Origin: Photobacterium aquimaris
GTDB taxonomy: Bacteria; Pseudomonadota; Gammaproteobacteria; Enterobacterales; Vibrionaceae
DNA: 64,000 bases
Assembly: GCF_002954455.1 (NCBI RefSeq)
Contig: NZ_MSCC01000001.1
Location: forward strand, 1,905,128-1,969,127
Direction: 5' to 3'
The notes beneath the pieces were generated by a model. The model worked only from the letters and a program-made list of their open reading frames with translations. It was not told the DNA's origin and did no database searches. The position numbers were made by a program, and so were the translations under genes. How positions within the stretch are numbered: position 1 is the first letter of the stretch; each line of letters starts with the position of its first letter. Positions 1 through 8,157 of the stretch are shown in pieces.

Positions 1-1072
1 CTTTGGTTAACTGCCCATTTTGATAACCATCATCTAATCGTTCTAACGAATATTTTCTCGCGGCTTGCGTGGCATCAAAAGCTAACTCCAGTGCTAATTT
101 TGCGATAGGAGCAGTATTCCACGTTGTATAAATCTTTTCGCCCTTATTACCTTTTGTAGAAAACCCTGAGACCTTGGGCACAGCAGCAAGCGAATCGTCA
201 TAGCTACCTTTATTCATGGAGAGCAGTTCTTCCTTTCGGGCAGCGGAGAATAGACCGACACAGATAAAACACATCCTGAGCAATCTGCCTAACCAACTCC
301 CCCTGCGGTGAAATGAGAAATTAGGGATGGTTTTTCGTTCAGGCCATTTGCTTGTTATGCCAGACATCCTTGTGCTGAGTGTACGCATTTGCCTCTCGGT
401 TAGGGCACTCACACGTAATGCTTTAAGTTCGGCATTGAACATTTCATCTTGATAGGTGTATAGCTTTTCCATCGCTGATGAAATCTGATGGCGATATGGG
501 TGATAGGTTTCCACAAACTCAACAACCGTTTTTAAAATACTGACGTGGATAGCTTCAGGAAATGCGATTGCTTGACCGTCACCAGCATCAGGTTGAACCC
601 ACTTAATATACTCTCGATTATGTACATAACGCGTTAAAAGGTCAGCCTTATTCATCGAATTAATAGTAGAGGCAAGGTGTCGACACGAAACTTCACTGCC
701 AAACCCGTGTAATGTTTTGGTGCATTTTTTCCATTCTCGTTCGCTCGAAAGTAAGCTAAAATCGCTCCGCCCCCAACGTGTTGCGAGTGTCATTAAGTTG
801 TATCTATATTTAATCAACGAGGCAACAGATGCATGTGAACCATCGCTTGAGTTCTCCTTCTGCCATTGCATCGTCGCATAAAGATAAGATTGAATATCCT
901 GACGGTACTTTTCTTCAATATACTCAAAATGAATTTTTGTTTTTTTCTGGTTTAGGGCATGAAAATCCCATTCTAAATCAAAGACACGTGACTTACCTTT
1001 CCCGTCAGAGTCAAACGTCACATAGGGATTTTCAGTAAGTTCTTGGCGAAGCTGTATAAGTACTTCAGACAT
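1..1072 (-). CDS. Third tyrosine-recombinase-like protein of an integrase trio (partial, runs off the left edge)
   Basis: The frame is open from an ATG at 1072 to the window edge, giving at least 357 residues without a stop. The start has an AAGGGG ribosome site 5 nt upstream and lies 2 nt after the stop of the preceding gene, so translation is probably coupled. Residues about 50-150 look like an integrase N-terminal core-binding region. The segment FSAARKEELLSM around residue 279 matches box I of tyrosine recombinases, with the first catalytic Arg (R279) present. The H-x-x-R and Tyr motifs would lie beyond the edge, so activity cannot be judged. A sequence twin of this family was not recognised by name. 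Together with the two upstream genes it probably moves the island to the left. Confidence 0.75.
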   Translation of the reverse strand, partial: MSEVLIQLRQELTENPYVTFDSDGKGKSRVFDLEWDFHALNQKKTKIHFEYIEEKYRQDIQSYLYATMQWQKENSSDGSHASVASLIKYRYNLMTLATRWGRSDFSLLSSEREWKKCTKTLHGFGSEVSCRHLASTINSMNKADLLTRYVHNREYIKWVQPDAGDGQAIAFPEAIHVSILKTVVEFVETYHPYRHQISSAMEKLYTYQDEMFNAELKALRVSALTERQMRTLSTRMSGITSKWPERKTIPNFSFHRRGSWLGRLLRMCFICVGLFSAARKEELLSMNKGSYDDSLAAVPKVSGFSTKGNKGEKIYTTWNTAPIAKLALELAFDATQAARKYSLERLDDGYQNGQLTK

Positions 1073-1074
1073 AA

Positions 1075-2937
1075 TTACCCCTTAAAGAATTGGTTTGCGC
1101 TGGCTCGGTCTTGGTATAGTGGGTGGTAATCTCCGTTATCCACTTTTTGCCTTGCTGACGCGTAGTTTTTAGGTGCTTTTTGTTTGAGCCTGACAAGAAC
1201 TTTTTTTAACATCCCCTCCACCATGAAATACTCATCTTTAGGTGCGGAATTACTAGCCACCATCTCTTTGAGGTCTTCAATTTGTTCTAAAAATGACAGC
1301 ATCAACCAGATATCATTTTCTGACGCGACCAACTTATGGCTGTCACAATCAAAGCAAGCAAGAAAATCCGTGCAACGACCAGTATCTTTTGAAAAATCAA
1401 TACCTAACTGCTTCATGCGCCTCGCCTCAGCAACGAGCTTATCTGGTGTTGCCCCAGCGCATTTGATGCCACTGGGTGTTGTCATCAATGGTTGTCCTTT
1501 GCTTTCACGGTTACGCAAATTCTTATAATCATAATCTGATAAAATATCGCTGCACATCGCCTTTGCATTCTCGATGGCTTTACCAACCTTCTCGCCCTTG
1601 GCAGCAGCACTCAACGCGCTAAATGTGGCATTTAGATTATTATCATGGTCTGCCTGAACGCCGCTAGAGTAGCGTTTGGCGACAACATTCACTGTATTAT
1701 TCAACCCCTGTGATACAAGGAAGATATCTTCAGTCACTCGCATCAGTACATCGGATTTAGTCGCCCTGAATCGGCTTGTCGTAACCTTTAGCCCTGTTAT
1801 CTTCTCAAGCTGTGAATTGATGCTGCCAATATGTGTGCCGTGGGTATTGAATGACCAGACCTCACCGCTGGAACTAAAGTAAGGACAAAGCGGCAGCTCA
1901 TTTGACAACGGAATACCCAGTGATTGGTACATCGTTTTAGAGGTTTTTAGCCATAGGGTAATCAACCCTTTAGTTCGCTGGCTAAAGCCAGTGCTATTAT
2001 CCAAACTTTTATAGCCAGCCCTAAACTTTTCACCCTCAAAAACAAACCGCCCACTGCCAATACTTTTAAATGAAACGTCCTTGTAGCGCACATTAGCAAG
2101 CACCGATGTATTCATGCCTGTCAACATTGAAAATACGAAAAACCAATTGCGTGATGCCTGATTATAGAAAACCTGCCGATGCAGGCGATCAAATGAAAGT
2201 AGGCTACTCTTTATTGTCCAAGGTTGAGGTTTCATGCACTTCTTTAAGCCATATTTCTTATGGCCAATTTGACGTGGGGTCCAGCCATGCTGCATTGCTT
2301 GTTCATCAAACAGCTCTTCATCAAAGAACGGATGAATATCTAGCAACTTGTTTTTCTCAATCGCCTCCTGAAAGGCCAACGCGCTCTTAACCAATACCTT
2401 AGATAATGGCTTTAATTCTGTTTCCACATGAAACGCTTTATTCTTAGCAAGAGGACGCGCAACAACTTCAGGCAGAACCTTAAGGTCAGGCTCCCTGCTC
2501 CATTGCCTTAATAAAACAGATAAGGCACCTTTAACCAAGGAAGCTTTCGATACCTGCTCTCCTTTATTGTGCAATTTATTGAAGTGCTTAATGCAATCAA
2601 TCATGACTGCATTACTGAAAAGGCCACCGTGATAACCAATGCTGTCAATGTATCGGAAATAATCAACAAGCCCAGAAAAATAATTCTGCTTTGAACTGTT
2701 TTCAGGTAACTGATTTAGCCTTTGGTGAATGTCCCTAACGATATCATCCCGATTTGCCAACACTTCATTGCCTGATTTTATTTGATTTAGTGTCGGGACA
2801 TTACGATAACGTAGACGGTGGGTGTAAGATTTATTTCCGTTCCCACTATCTAAAACCATATCTTCGAAACGAAGTGGGATAACAGGTGCACTCGGCTTAT
2901 TAATCGCAATTTTGGTACGCTTACGTCCTTGAATCAT
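1075..2937 (-). CDS. Second tyrosine-recombinase-like protein of the trio, degenerate catalytic site
   Basis: 620 residues. Its ATG overlaps the stop of the first trio gene by 4 bp (ATGA). Residues about 265-430 align by eye with a tyrosine-recombinase catalytic domain: LTGMNTSVLANV (around 275) sits where box I should be but has Asn instead of the catalytic Arg; SRFRATKSD (389-397) takes the place of H-x-x-R and lacks the His; VVAKRYSSG supplies a possible Tyr at 423. A Cys-rich patch (CTDFLACFDC) near residue 535 could bind metal. The loss of several catalytic residues suggests a structural or DNA-binding partner rather than the strand-exchange enzyme. Large second integrases of this kind occur in multi-recombinase elements such as Tn554 (TnpB) and in other integrase trios; I cannot say which family this is. 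Confidence 0.75.
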   Translation of the reverse strand: MIQGRKRTKIAINKPSAPVIPLRFEDMVLDSGNGNKSYTHRLRYRNVPTLNQIKSGNEVLANRDDIVRDIHQRLNQLPENSSKQNYFSGLVDYFRYIDSIGYHGGLFSNAVMIDCIKHFNKLHNKGEQVSKASLVKGALSVLLRQWSREPDLKVLPEVVARPLAKNKAFHVETELKPLSKVLVKSALAFQEAIEKNKLLDIHPFFDEELFDEQAMQHGWTPRQIGHKKYGLKKCMKPQPWTIKSSLLSFDRLHRQVFYNQASRNWFFVFSMLTGMNTSVLANVRYKDVSFKSIGSGRFVFEGEKFRAGYKSLDNSTGFSQRTKGLITLWLKTSKTMYQSLGIPLSNELPLCPYFSSSGEVWSFNTHGTHIGSINSQLEKITGLKVTTSRFRATKSDVLMRVTEDIFLVSQGLNNTVNVVAKRYSSGVQADHDNNLNATFSALSAAAKGEKVGKAIENAKAMCSDILSDYDYKNLRNRESKGQPLMTTPSGIKCAGATPDKLVAEARRMKQLGIDFSKDTGRCTDFLACFDCDSHKLVASENDIWLMLSFLEQIEDLKEMVASNSAPKDEYFMVEGMLKKVLVRLKQKAPKNYASARQKVDNGDYHPLYQDRASANQFFKG

Positions 2938-4529
2938 AATGCAGCCTCTAAATCATCAAAAGCACCAATATAATCAAGTACGTCTTCGTAGATTTCATCA
3001 GCAGAGGGCAAATCCTGTGCAATTTTCAGGTATTCCATGGTCGTCGTTCGATCTTCATGACCAAGCAACGCAGACACCCTATCTAATGCATCATCAGGTG
3101 TGATTGAGGGATTTCCATACTCATCTTTTTTATTTAAAAGATGACGAAATATATTAACGGCAAACGTTGAGCGTAAATTATGTATAGAACCGACAATAGG
3201 ATGGTCAATACCTTGAGTTAGGTTTGCAGTGTTGCGTATCTCAACCCAACGACCTGTAAAGTCTTGTGGTCGTGTAAACATAGGTTTCCCTGACTGGGTA
3301 ATAAACAAATACTCCAGTTCAGGGTTAACAGCATCGTCACCCTCAAAGAGATGCGTATTACCTGCCTCAGTCTGCTCTTTGCACCAACTTTTGAATTTCT
3401 CAAGGCGCTTTTTATACCTGTCAGACTGTGAGTAATCGTAGAGCATCTTCATTAATGTGGCAGGGATTATGGTAACGCGGCTTTTATTCTTCTCTGCACA
3501 GCCCTCGGCAGTCTTAGTTAGTGAATGGTATTTATCACCGACACCCAAATCCATCACGGGCTTTTTAAAAACCTCTTTGCCGCCCTTAATCATTGTTTCT
3601 GGATTAACTATTTGACCCAAATGAAGACTAGCGGCTTCCTCTCGCCGCAATCCAGTATTGCGGCAAATCATTGGGTGCAGACAAAACTCAATTGGCAGTG
3701 AGTGCAATTTGTTATTGTCACCATGACGAACCACTCTGCGAGACTTCATTAATATATTTTGCAGAATCTCCCATTCATTATTAGTAAACGGTTTTAGGTC
3801 ACGGCGAAGGTTGCTGAGGCTTGTGCCGCCACTACGAGATGATTTAGAAAACTTGATCCGCATATCCGTCGTATGTACCTGCTTACGTTGGTAAGCTTTC
3901 ATACTTGATGCAGACGCCGCGAAATGGATGTTAACTGTCTCAAACTGAAAGGGAGGGTTATTAAAGCGGATACCTTGGCGAAGACAGTGTTTATAGAAAC
4001 CAACGACACTGCTCATATATTGCTTAGCCGTAGATTTAGCCAATACACCCTCAATAGCGAGCTGCTTTATTCCATCCCTATATTGGTAAGTTAACCGCTC
4101 CTGCTTATTGCGAGGAAAAGCACTCCATTCTGGACGGGGATCATCATAAAGAGGGTCAAAGTCCTCTTCATCGTATTCAGCATCCCACTCGGCCTGTTTG
4201 TCCAATACAAAGCTGAAGTAATGAGCAAGCCCCTGTGCATCTGTTCCAAGCTCAAGCACACCATCATCGATTGCTTTCGACAATAAGAACTCATTGACCA
4301 TATCTAATGGTTGGTAGCTGATTAGATTGTCTTTGTCGTCATACCCAGCGATATAGAGTAAGGGAAGTTTCTTGATGGGGATCTTATTACCATTGGCACG
4401 GTATGTAAGCTGAGGTTCACCATTATCATCAATAAAGACCAATGGTTTTTCGTAAACGAAGTTAGGGACAGTCGAAATTTCTATCTCTGCTCGTATGACC
4501 TCTTTCTGATTTTTTTCGCTTTCTGGCAT
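2934..4529 (-). CDS. Site-specific tyrosine recombinase, first gene of the integrase trio
   Basis: 531 residues from ATG 4529; a GTG at 4535 is in frame, but GAGG at 4535-4538 stands 5 nt before ATG 4529, so that start is preferred. The catalytic set is complete: Arg in TGLRREEAASLHL (R296), H-x-x-R in IHNLRSTFA (H450, R453), LGHEDRTTTMEY with H491 and the nucleophile Tyr500. A domain with an integrase N-terminal look occupies about 145-210. It should cut and rejoin DNA at the attachment cores just upstream. It leads a three-gene operon with overlapping or abutting genes. The promoter region holds a near-perfect LexA box, so expression is probably SOS-induced. Gamma-Mobile-Trio elements and RIT elements are possible relatives, but the assignment depends on the third gene, which is cut off. 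Confidence 0.88.
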   Translation of the reverse strand: MPESEKNQKEVIRAEIEISTVPNFVYEKPLVFIDDNGEPQLTYRANGNKIPIKKLPLLYIAGYDDKDNLISYQPLDMVNEFLLSKAIDDGVLELGTDAQGLAHYFSFVLDKQAEWDAEYDEEDFDPLYDDPRPEWSAFPRNKQERLTYQYRDGIKQLAIEGVLAKSTAKQYMSSVVGFYKHCLRQGIRFNNPPFQFETVNIHFAASASSMKAYQRKQVHTTDMRIKFSKSSRSGGTSLSNLRRDLKPFTNNEWEILQNILMKSRRVVRHGDNNKLHSLPIEFCLHPMICRNTGLRREEAASLHLGQIVNPETMIKGGKEVFKKPVMDLGVGDKYHSLTKTAEGCAEKNKSRVTIIPATLMKMLYDYSQSDRYKKRLEKFKSWCKEQTEAGNTHLFEGDDAVNPELEYLFITQSGKPMFTRPQDFTGRWVEIRNTANLTQGIDHPIVGSIHNLRSTFAVNIFRHLLNKKDEYGNPSITPDDALDRVSALLGHEDRTTTMEYLKIAQDLPSADEIYEDVLDYIGAFDDLEAAL

Positions 4530-4542
4530 ACACACCTCTATA

Positions 4543-4562
4543 TACTGTATATAAAAACAGTA
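4543..4562 (-). promoter_or_regulatory. LexA (SOS) box upstream of the integrase trio
   Basis: The 20-mer TACTGTATATAAAAACAGTA contains CTGT-N8-ACAG and differs from the E. coli consensus TACTGTATATATATACAGTA at only two inner positions. It ends 13 bp before the ATG at 4529, directly upstream of the ribosome site. A likely -35 TTGAAA lies at about 4571-4576 on the minus strand, with -10-like TTTATA 17 bp further on inside the box, so bound LexA would cover the promoter. Confidence 0.8.
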
Positions 4563-4574
4563 TATATCTAGTTT

Positions 4575-4591
4575 TCAACTTTAAAAGTTAT
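4575..4591. repeat. Direct repeat copy 1, putative attachment or recombinase core
   Basis: TCAACTTTAAAAGTTAT is repeated exactly at 4725-4741. It contains a palindrome with 6-bp arms and one central base (AACTTT-A-AAAGTT), as expected for a tyrosine-recombinase crossover or binding site. It sits 46 bp upstream of the recombinase ATG and overlaps the probable -35 element of the trio promoter. Confidence 0.6.
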
Positions 4592-4617
4592 CTGTGTGTG
4601 TTTTCGTTGTCGCGATC

Positions 4618-4662
4618 AAAAAAATGCCGCCACTGTTGCACAATATGGCATTAGTGGCGGCA
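4618..4662 (-). terminator. Rho-independent terminator downstream of ycgN
   Basis: Perfect 10-bp stem (TGCCGCCACT at 4625-4634 with AGTGGCGGCA at 4653-4662) followed on the minus strand by seven T. It lies between the two 17-bp direct repeats, 80 bp after ycgN, and would also shield the recombinase promoter from read-through. Confidence 0.8.
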
Positions 4663-4724
4663 CTCTAGATTTGTTTTGAGCCATCATGAATCAAACGTTA
4701 TATATAACTCACTAAAAACTATTC

Positions 4725-4741
4725 TCAACTTTAAAAGTTAT
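4725..4741. repeat. Direct repeat copy 2 at the 3' end of ycgN, putative attachment site
   Basis: Identical to the 17-mer at 4575-4591. Its last base is adjacent to the TAA of ycgN (4742-4744). Integration against the 3' end of a conserved gene without disrupting it is typical of genomic islands. The other island end lies outside the window, so which of the two copies is the real boundary cannot be decided here. Confidence 0.55.
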
Positions 4742-5188
4742 TTATCGGTTTTTAGCCCATTCAGGTAAGTTTTGAATGTGGTCCTCCCAATCGATAACAT
4801 CAATCTCATACACAATTTTATCACGTACAGATTCATCGGCTTTGTGCATCGCTGCTTTAGAACCAGTGATCAAAGGATGCCACTCAGGTAACGGCTTGCC
4901 CTCTGCCAGCAAACGATAAGCACAAGTTTCAGGCAACCATACAAACTCGTCAATACGCTCACGTGTTAGCTTAAGGCACTCTTCACCTGACTCAAATCGA
5001 TTCATATAGTCTTTGCATGAGCATGTTTGGTTATCAAGCAAACTACAAGCGACATTGGTGTAATAGATATCATCGGTATCATCATCAATTAACTTATGCA
5101 GACAACATTTACCACAGCCATCACACAGTGATTCCCACTCTTGATCTGTCATTGTCGTTAAGTCTTTCTGTTGCCAAAAATGGGTCAT
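4742..5188 (-). CDS. ycgN: YcgN family cysteine-cluster protein (UPF0260)
   Basis: 148 residues from ATG 5188 ([11 protein letters not shown]); an upstream in-frame TTG at 5224 would add 12 residues not expected in the family. It closely matches what I recall of E. coli Ycg[16 protein letters not shown], then [18 protein letters not shown], then [23 protein letters not shown]. The conserved cysteines (CxxCxxCC and later ones) probably bind a metal or Fe-S cluster, as in the YkgJ superfamily; the biochemical role is unknown. Its 3' end appears to be the insertion point of the island to the left. A second, distantly related cysteine-cluster gene (ykgJ) is divergent from it. Confidence 0.9.
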   Translation of the reverse strand: MTHFWQQKDLTTMTDQEWESLCDGCGKCCLHKLIDDDTDDIYYTNVACSLLDNQTCSCKDYMNRFESGEECLKLTRERIDEFVWLPETCAYRLLAEGKPLPEWHPLITGSKAAMHKADESVRDKIVYEIDVIDWEDHIQNLPEWAKNR

Positions 5189-5478
5189 GATACTTACACC
5201 AGTATTGTTATTTGTGTCGCTCAATACGCCACAATAATGAATGAGCTTATTAATAAATATAGCAGTCGGTTTTTATAGCGATCTATACGGTAAACTGCAA
5301 ATTAAAAATACCTATTAATCGTTAATAACGACAATAATAAGAGTTATTATCATTTAAAAGTAAAAATAGCACTATGAGGGGCACATCGTCAGCGCAAACA
5401 AAAGCAATAAGTTATTTGGCTTTTAAGAGTAACAATGGTAATTTGCGCAGCCGATTTGCAAAGCAGAAAGAGAAAAAT

Positions 5479-5730
5479 ATGATGGAATGTCGTCTAGGGT
5501 GTGGCGCGTGTTGTATTGCACCAAGTATATCGTCATCGATTCCAGGTATGCTAAATGGTAAACCCGCGGGTATTCGTTGCATTCAGCTTAATGAAAATAA
5601 TCTGTGCAAATTATTTGGTAAACCTGAACGTCCTGCGGTATGTCATAATTTTAAAGCTTGCTCTGATATTTGTGGTAATACCAACGAGCAAGCCTTAACA
5701 ATTATTACTGAACTTGAGCAAATAACATAA
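5479..5730 (+). CDS. ykgJ: YkgJ family cysteine-cluster protein
   Basis: About 83 residues. The start is placed at the ATG-ATG pair 5479/5482 behind AAAGAGA; longer in-frame starts upstream add a low-complexity leader unlike the family. The pattern ECRLGCGACCIAPSISSSIPGM, then a middle CIQL, then NLCKLFGKPERPAVCHNFKAC fits YkgJ, a small putative zinc- or Fe-S-binding protein of unknown function. Transcribed away from ycgN across about 290 bp of AT-rich DNA. No downstream partner in the same direction is evident, so it is probably monocistronic. Confidence 0.85.
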   Translation: MMECRLGCGACCIAPSISSSIPGMLNGKPAGIRCIQLNENNLCKLFGKPERPAVCHNFKACSDICGNTNEQALTIITELEQIT

Positions 5731-5763
5731 TCATTATCGCTGTTCATTTATTGATTAGTGGTT

Positions 5764-6009
5764 CTATTCTTTGGTTACGCCAGTAAGAATACGTAATGCG
5801 GTTTTCGCATTTTCAACAACTTGATGGCCAGAATATGTCAGATATCCTCCATCCTCTTCGGTCACTAATCCTTTCGCATACAAACGTTGTGCTGCAGAGA
5901 TAACAGCAGGACTTGCATCGCTATGAACCTTAATGCCTTCCATATTGCTATGCATAGGGAATTTTACCAGTAGATTCATTTCATCAACGATATCGGGAGT
6001 GTACGGCAT
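5764..6009 (-). CDS. TIGR02647-family small protein
   Basis: 81 residues from ATG 6009, with AGAGG five bases upstream; a GTG two codons earlier is less well placed. The sequence (LVKFPMHSNMEGIKVHSDASP, then AAQRLYAKGLVTEEDGGYLT) resembles the TIGR02647 family of roughly 80-residue proteins found across gammaproteobacteria and sometimes called DNA-binding. It has a winged-helix-like look (AAQRLYAKGLV as a helix, DGGYLTYSG as a wing), but its function is not established. It converges on ykgJ with only 33 bp between the stops. Confidence 0.75.
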   Translation of the reverse strand: MPYTPDIVDEMNLLVKFPMHSNMEGIKVHSDASPAVISAAQRLYAKGLVTEEDGGYLTYSGHQVVENAKTALRILTGVTKE

Positions 6010-6212
6010 AGTCACCTCTATATATGGAAAATCCCAGCGGGATAAATAATCTATTATTAATATTAGCGTTTGTTGGTAATAAAACTAGGTGCAGGGATCA
6101 ATATCTGAAGATTTTTCTCTATCAATATGAGACTTAGGTCAAAAAATCGAATATATACAAGTCACTCAATTTCATAACTGTACAAAAAACAACCTGACAC
6201 ATTGAGGGATAT

Positions 6213-6273
6213 AAAAAAGCCGCTTAGAAAAGAGTTCATATACTATGAAACTTTTGCTATTAGCGGCTTTTTT
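6213..6273. terminator. Long bidirectional terminator hairpin
   Basis: Outer 12-bp perfect stem AAAAAAGCCGCT / AGCGGCTTTTTT (6213-6224 with 6262-6273). A second nearly complementary inner stem (AAAAGAGTTCATA against TATGAAACTTTT) extends it to a hairpin of about 60 nt. It ends transcription of the Tim44-domain gene on the minus strand and has the U-run for plus-strand transcripts too. Confidence 0.85.
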
Positions 6274-6291
6274 GACGGCGATTAATCGCTA

Positions 6292-7167
6292 TTATGCTTG
6301 AATACCAACAATTAACCATGGCGCATTAGGCTTGCGTAAGTCACGCTCTAAGTGCCATACATCGTTAATATCTTCTTCTACGCCTTCTGCGCTATCTTTA
6401 TAACGGCCACTAAACTTGATACTTAGTTGCGCCATATTAGCGTCATAATCTGCACGTACAAGTTCAGCATCAACATACATCACTTCTGTATGTTGCTCAC
6501 CTGACAGTTTTTCACGCTCTGCGGTTAAATCAGCCATGAGTGCTGGCGACACATATTCACGAATTTTTTCTAATTCGTTATGGTTCCACGCACCTTGAAT
6601 AACACGGTAATGATCACGAGAACCATTTAAAAATGCATTCATATTAAAGTTTGGCGGCAAGTTAAACGGCACTTCACTATCTGTTGATTCAAAACCAGAT
6701 GATTGCGATTGTTGTGCTGCACCTTGACGAAACTGTTGTTGCTGACGCTGCTGTTGTTGAGACTGACGAGGGGAATTACCTGCATATGACTCACGGTGCC
6801 CCATTGGCGTACCTTTATTAGCACGCATTGCTTTAAATAACTTAAACAATACAAAGGCAATGATACCAATGATCAGAATATCCATAAATTGGATACCATC
6901 AAATGCACCACCAAAGAAAGCAGCTAACAAGCCACCAGCAAGAAGGCCACCTAACAAACCACCCATTAGGCCTTTTTTCGCTGATGATGCAGCAGTTGGA
7001 TTTTGTTTACGGATAGTATCAGTCTGTTGTGGTTGCTGCTTACGAACCGGCGCAGTCTTAAAGCTTTTACCAAACGACTTACCACCACCGAATTTTTTTG
7101 CTTCTGCATGTGGTGCAGTAAATGACACTGCCACAATAAGAGCAAATACGGTAAAAAAGCGTTTCAT
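6292..7167 (-). CDS. Tim44-like domain membrane protein
   Basis: 291 residues from ATG 7167 (MKRFFTVFALIVAV, signal-peptide-like, ending near APHAEA). Order: signal peptide; basic Gly/Ser-rich linker (KKFGGGKSFGKSF); Gln-rich linker; a glycine-rich hydrophobic segment (GLMGGLLGGLLAGGLLAAFFGG) and a second membrane helix (MDILIIGIIAFVLFKLF) around 85-125; another Gln-rich linker; and a C-terminal domain of about 110 residues that fits the Tim44/MRPL45-like fold. Bacterial members are inner-membrane proteins of unknown role. The gene is flanked by a strong terminator and a 407-bp AT-rich region, so it is probably transcribed alone. Confidence 0.82.
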   Translation of the reverse strand: MKRFFTVFALIVAVSFTAPHAEAKKFGGGKSFGKSFKTAPVRKQQPQQTDTIRKQNPTAASSAKKGLMGGLLGGLLAGGLLAAFFGGAFDGIQFMDILIIGIIAFVLFKLFKAMRANKGTPMGHRESYAGNSPRQSQQQQRQQQQFRQGAAQQSQSSGFESTDSEVPFNLPPNFNMNAFLNGSRDHYRVIQGAWNHNELEKIREYVSPALMADLTAEREKLSGEQHTEVMYVDAELVRADYDANMAQLSIKFSGRYKDSAEGVEEDINDVWHLERDLRKPNAPWLIVGIQA

Positions 7168-7574
7168 GATAATAGATATACCTTTGTCATTAACTCTAAG
7201 CATCGTAGCTATTCGCTACAGAATGTCAATTTAATCACCCATCAAAATTGTTACTAACGTTTAACATTATTGCTATTGTCAAATATGTGCCCTTTAAAAT
7301 CCGAATAATCAGACATCTAATCCTAATAATAAATACATTAACAGTTGTGAACTGCTATATAATTAAACATAAATATATTTAATATGCATACTTATGTGCA
7401 ATAAATTCAACTAATACAACCTAAAAGGTGAAAATTACAATATCCTTTCATATATTATCCGCAGTAAACGTTTATTATTATATACTGTTTTTTATAACAT
7501 CAGTGAAAGTGCAAAATATTCGTTAAAAGACCGCGTTTTCTTTGATTATTATTATTTTCTCAATGGAGACATCT
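7168..7574. other. AT-rich intergenic region, divergent promoters
   Basis: No gene-sized frame with a ribosome site. It must hold the promoters of the Tim44-domain gene (minus) and the TM2 gene (plus). A sequence near 7483 (CTGTTTTTTATAACAT) resembles half of a LexA box but misses the final base of ACAG. Confidence 0.6.
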
Positions 7575-7979
7575 ATGCAAGACAACAATACACACAGTAA
7601 ATTTGTGGGTTATCTTTTATGGATTTTTGGTTTTACTGGCGCACACCGCTTTTATTACGGTAAGCCTGTGACCGGTACAATTTGGTTTTTAACATTAGGA
7701 TTACTGGGTATTGGCTGGTTAATCGACTTATTTTTGATCCCATCAATGAACCGTGAATCAGATTTGCGCTTCGCTAGCGGTGAAATCGATTACAACATTG
7801 CATGGCTATTACTAACCTTCCTTGGCGTGTTTGGTGTTCATCGTATGTATATGGGTAAATGGATCTCCGGTATTCTTTACTTATGTACCTTTGGTTTCTT
7901 TCTCATCGGTATCCTGATCGACTTCTGGACACTCAATGATCAAGTCTCATTAGAGAACACCAAAAAACGAAATGCATAA
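7575..7979 (+). CDS. TM2 domain-containing membrane protein
   Basis: 134 residues from ATG 7575, chosen because GGAGA lies 6 nt upstream; the open frame extends to a TTG at 7542. It carries two tandem TM2-type hairpins: FVGYLLWIFGFTGAHRFYYGK...GIGWLIDLFLIP and LLLTFLGVFGVHRMYMGK...LIGILIDFWTL, each with two helices and the conserved G-x-HR-x-Y-x-G-K turn. TM2 proteins are small inner-membrane proteins whose role is poorly defined. It is flanked by long AT-rich spacers and is probably a single-gene unit. Confidence 0.88.
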   Translation: MQDNNTHSKFVGYLLWIFGFTGAHRFYYGKPVTGTIWFLTLGLLGIGWLIDLFLIPSMNRESDLRFASGEIDYNIAWLLLTFLGVFGVHRMYMGKWISGILYLCTFGFFLIGILIDFWTLNDQVSLENTKKRNA

Positions 7980-8157
7980 TATTTAATTGGAATTTATATT
8001 GTGGCTGATATCAATGCCACAATATCTTCGTTAATGCCAAACTTACTTATATTCCGCATAACGATTCATGGATGATAATAATTAACAATAATTAAAAAAA
8101 CCGCTTATCGCTAAGCTAATTATAACAATTGCAAACATATTTAAAGAGTATAATTCC

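Noticed and set aside
829..1038. Plus-strand 69-codon frame near the left edge
   Set aside because: It lies antisense inside the third recombinase frame, which is open over its whole length and has a good ribosome site.
7483..7498. LexA-like CTGT-N8-ACAT before the TM2 gene
   Set aside because: The final base of the invariant ACAG is missing and the gene has no SOS link.
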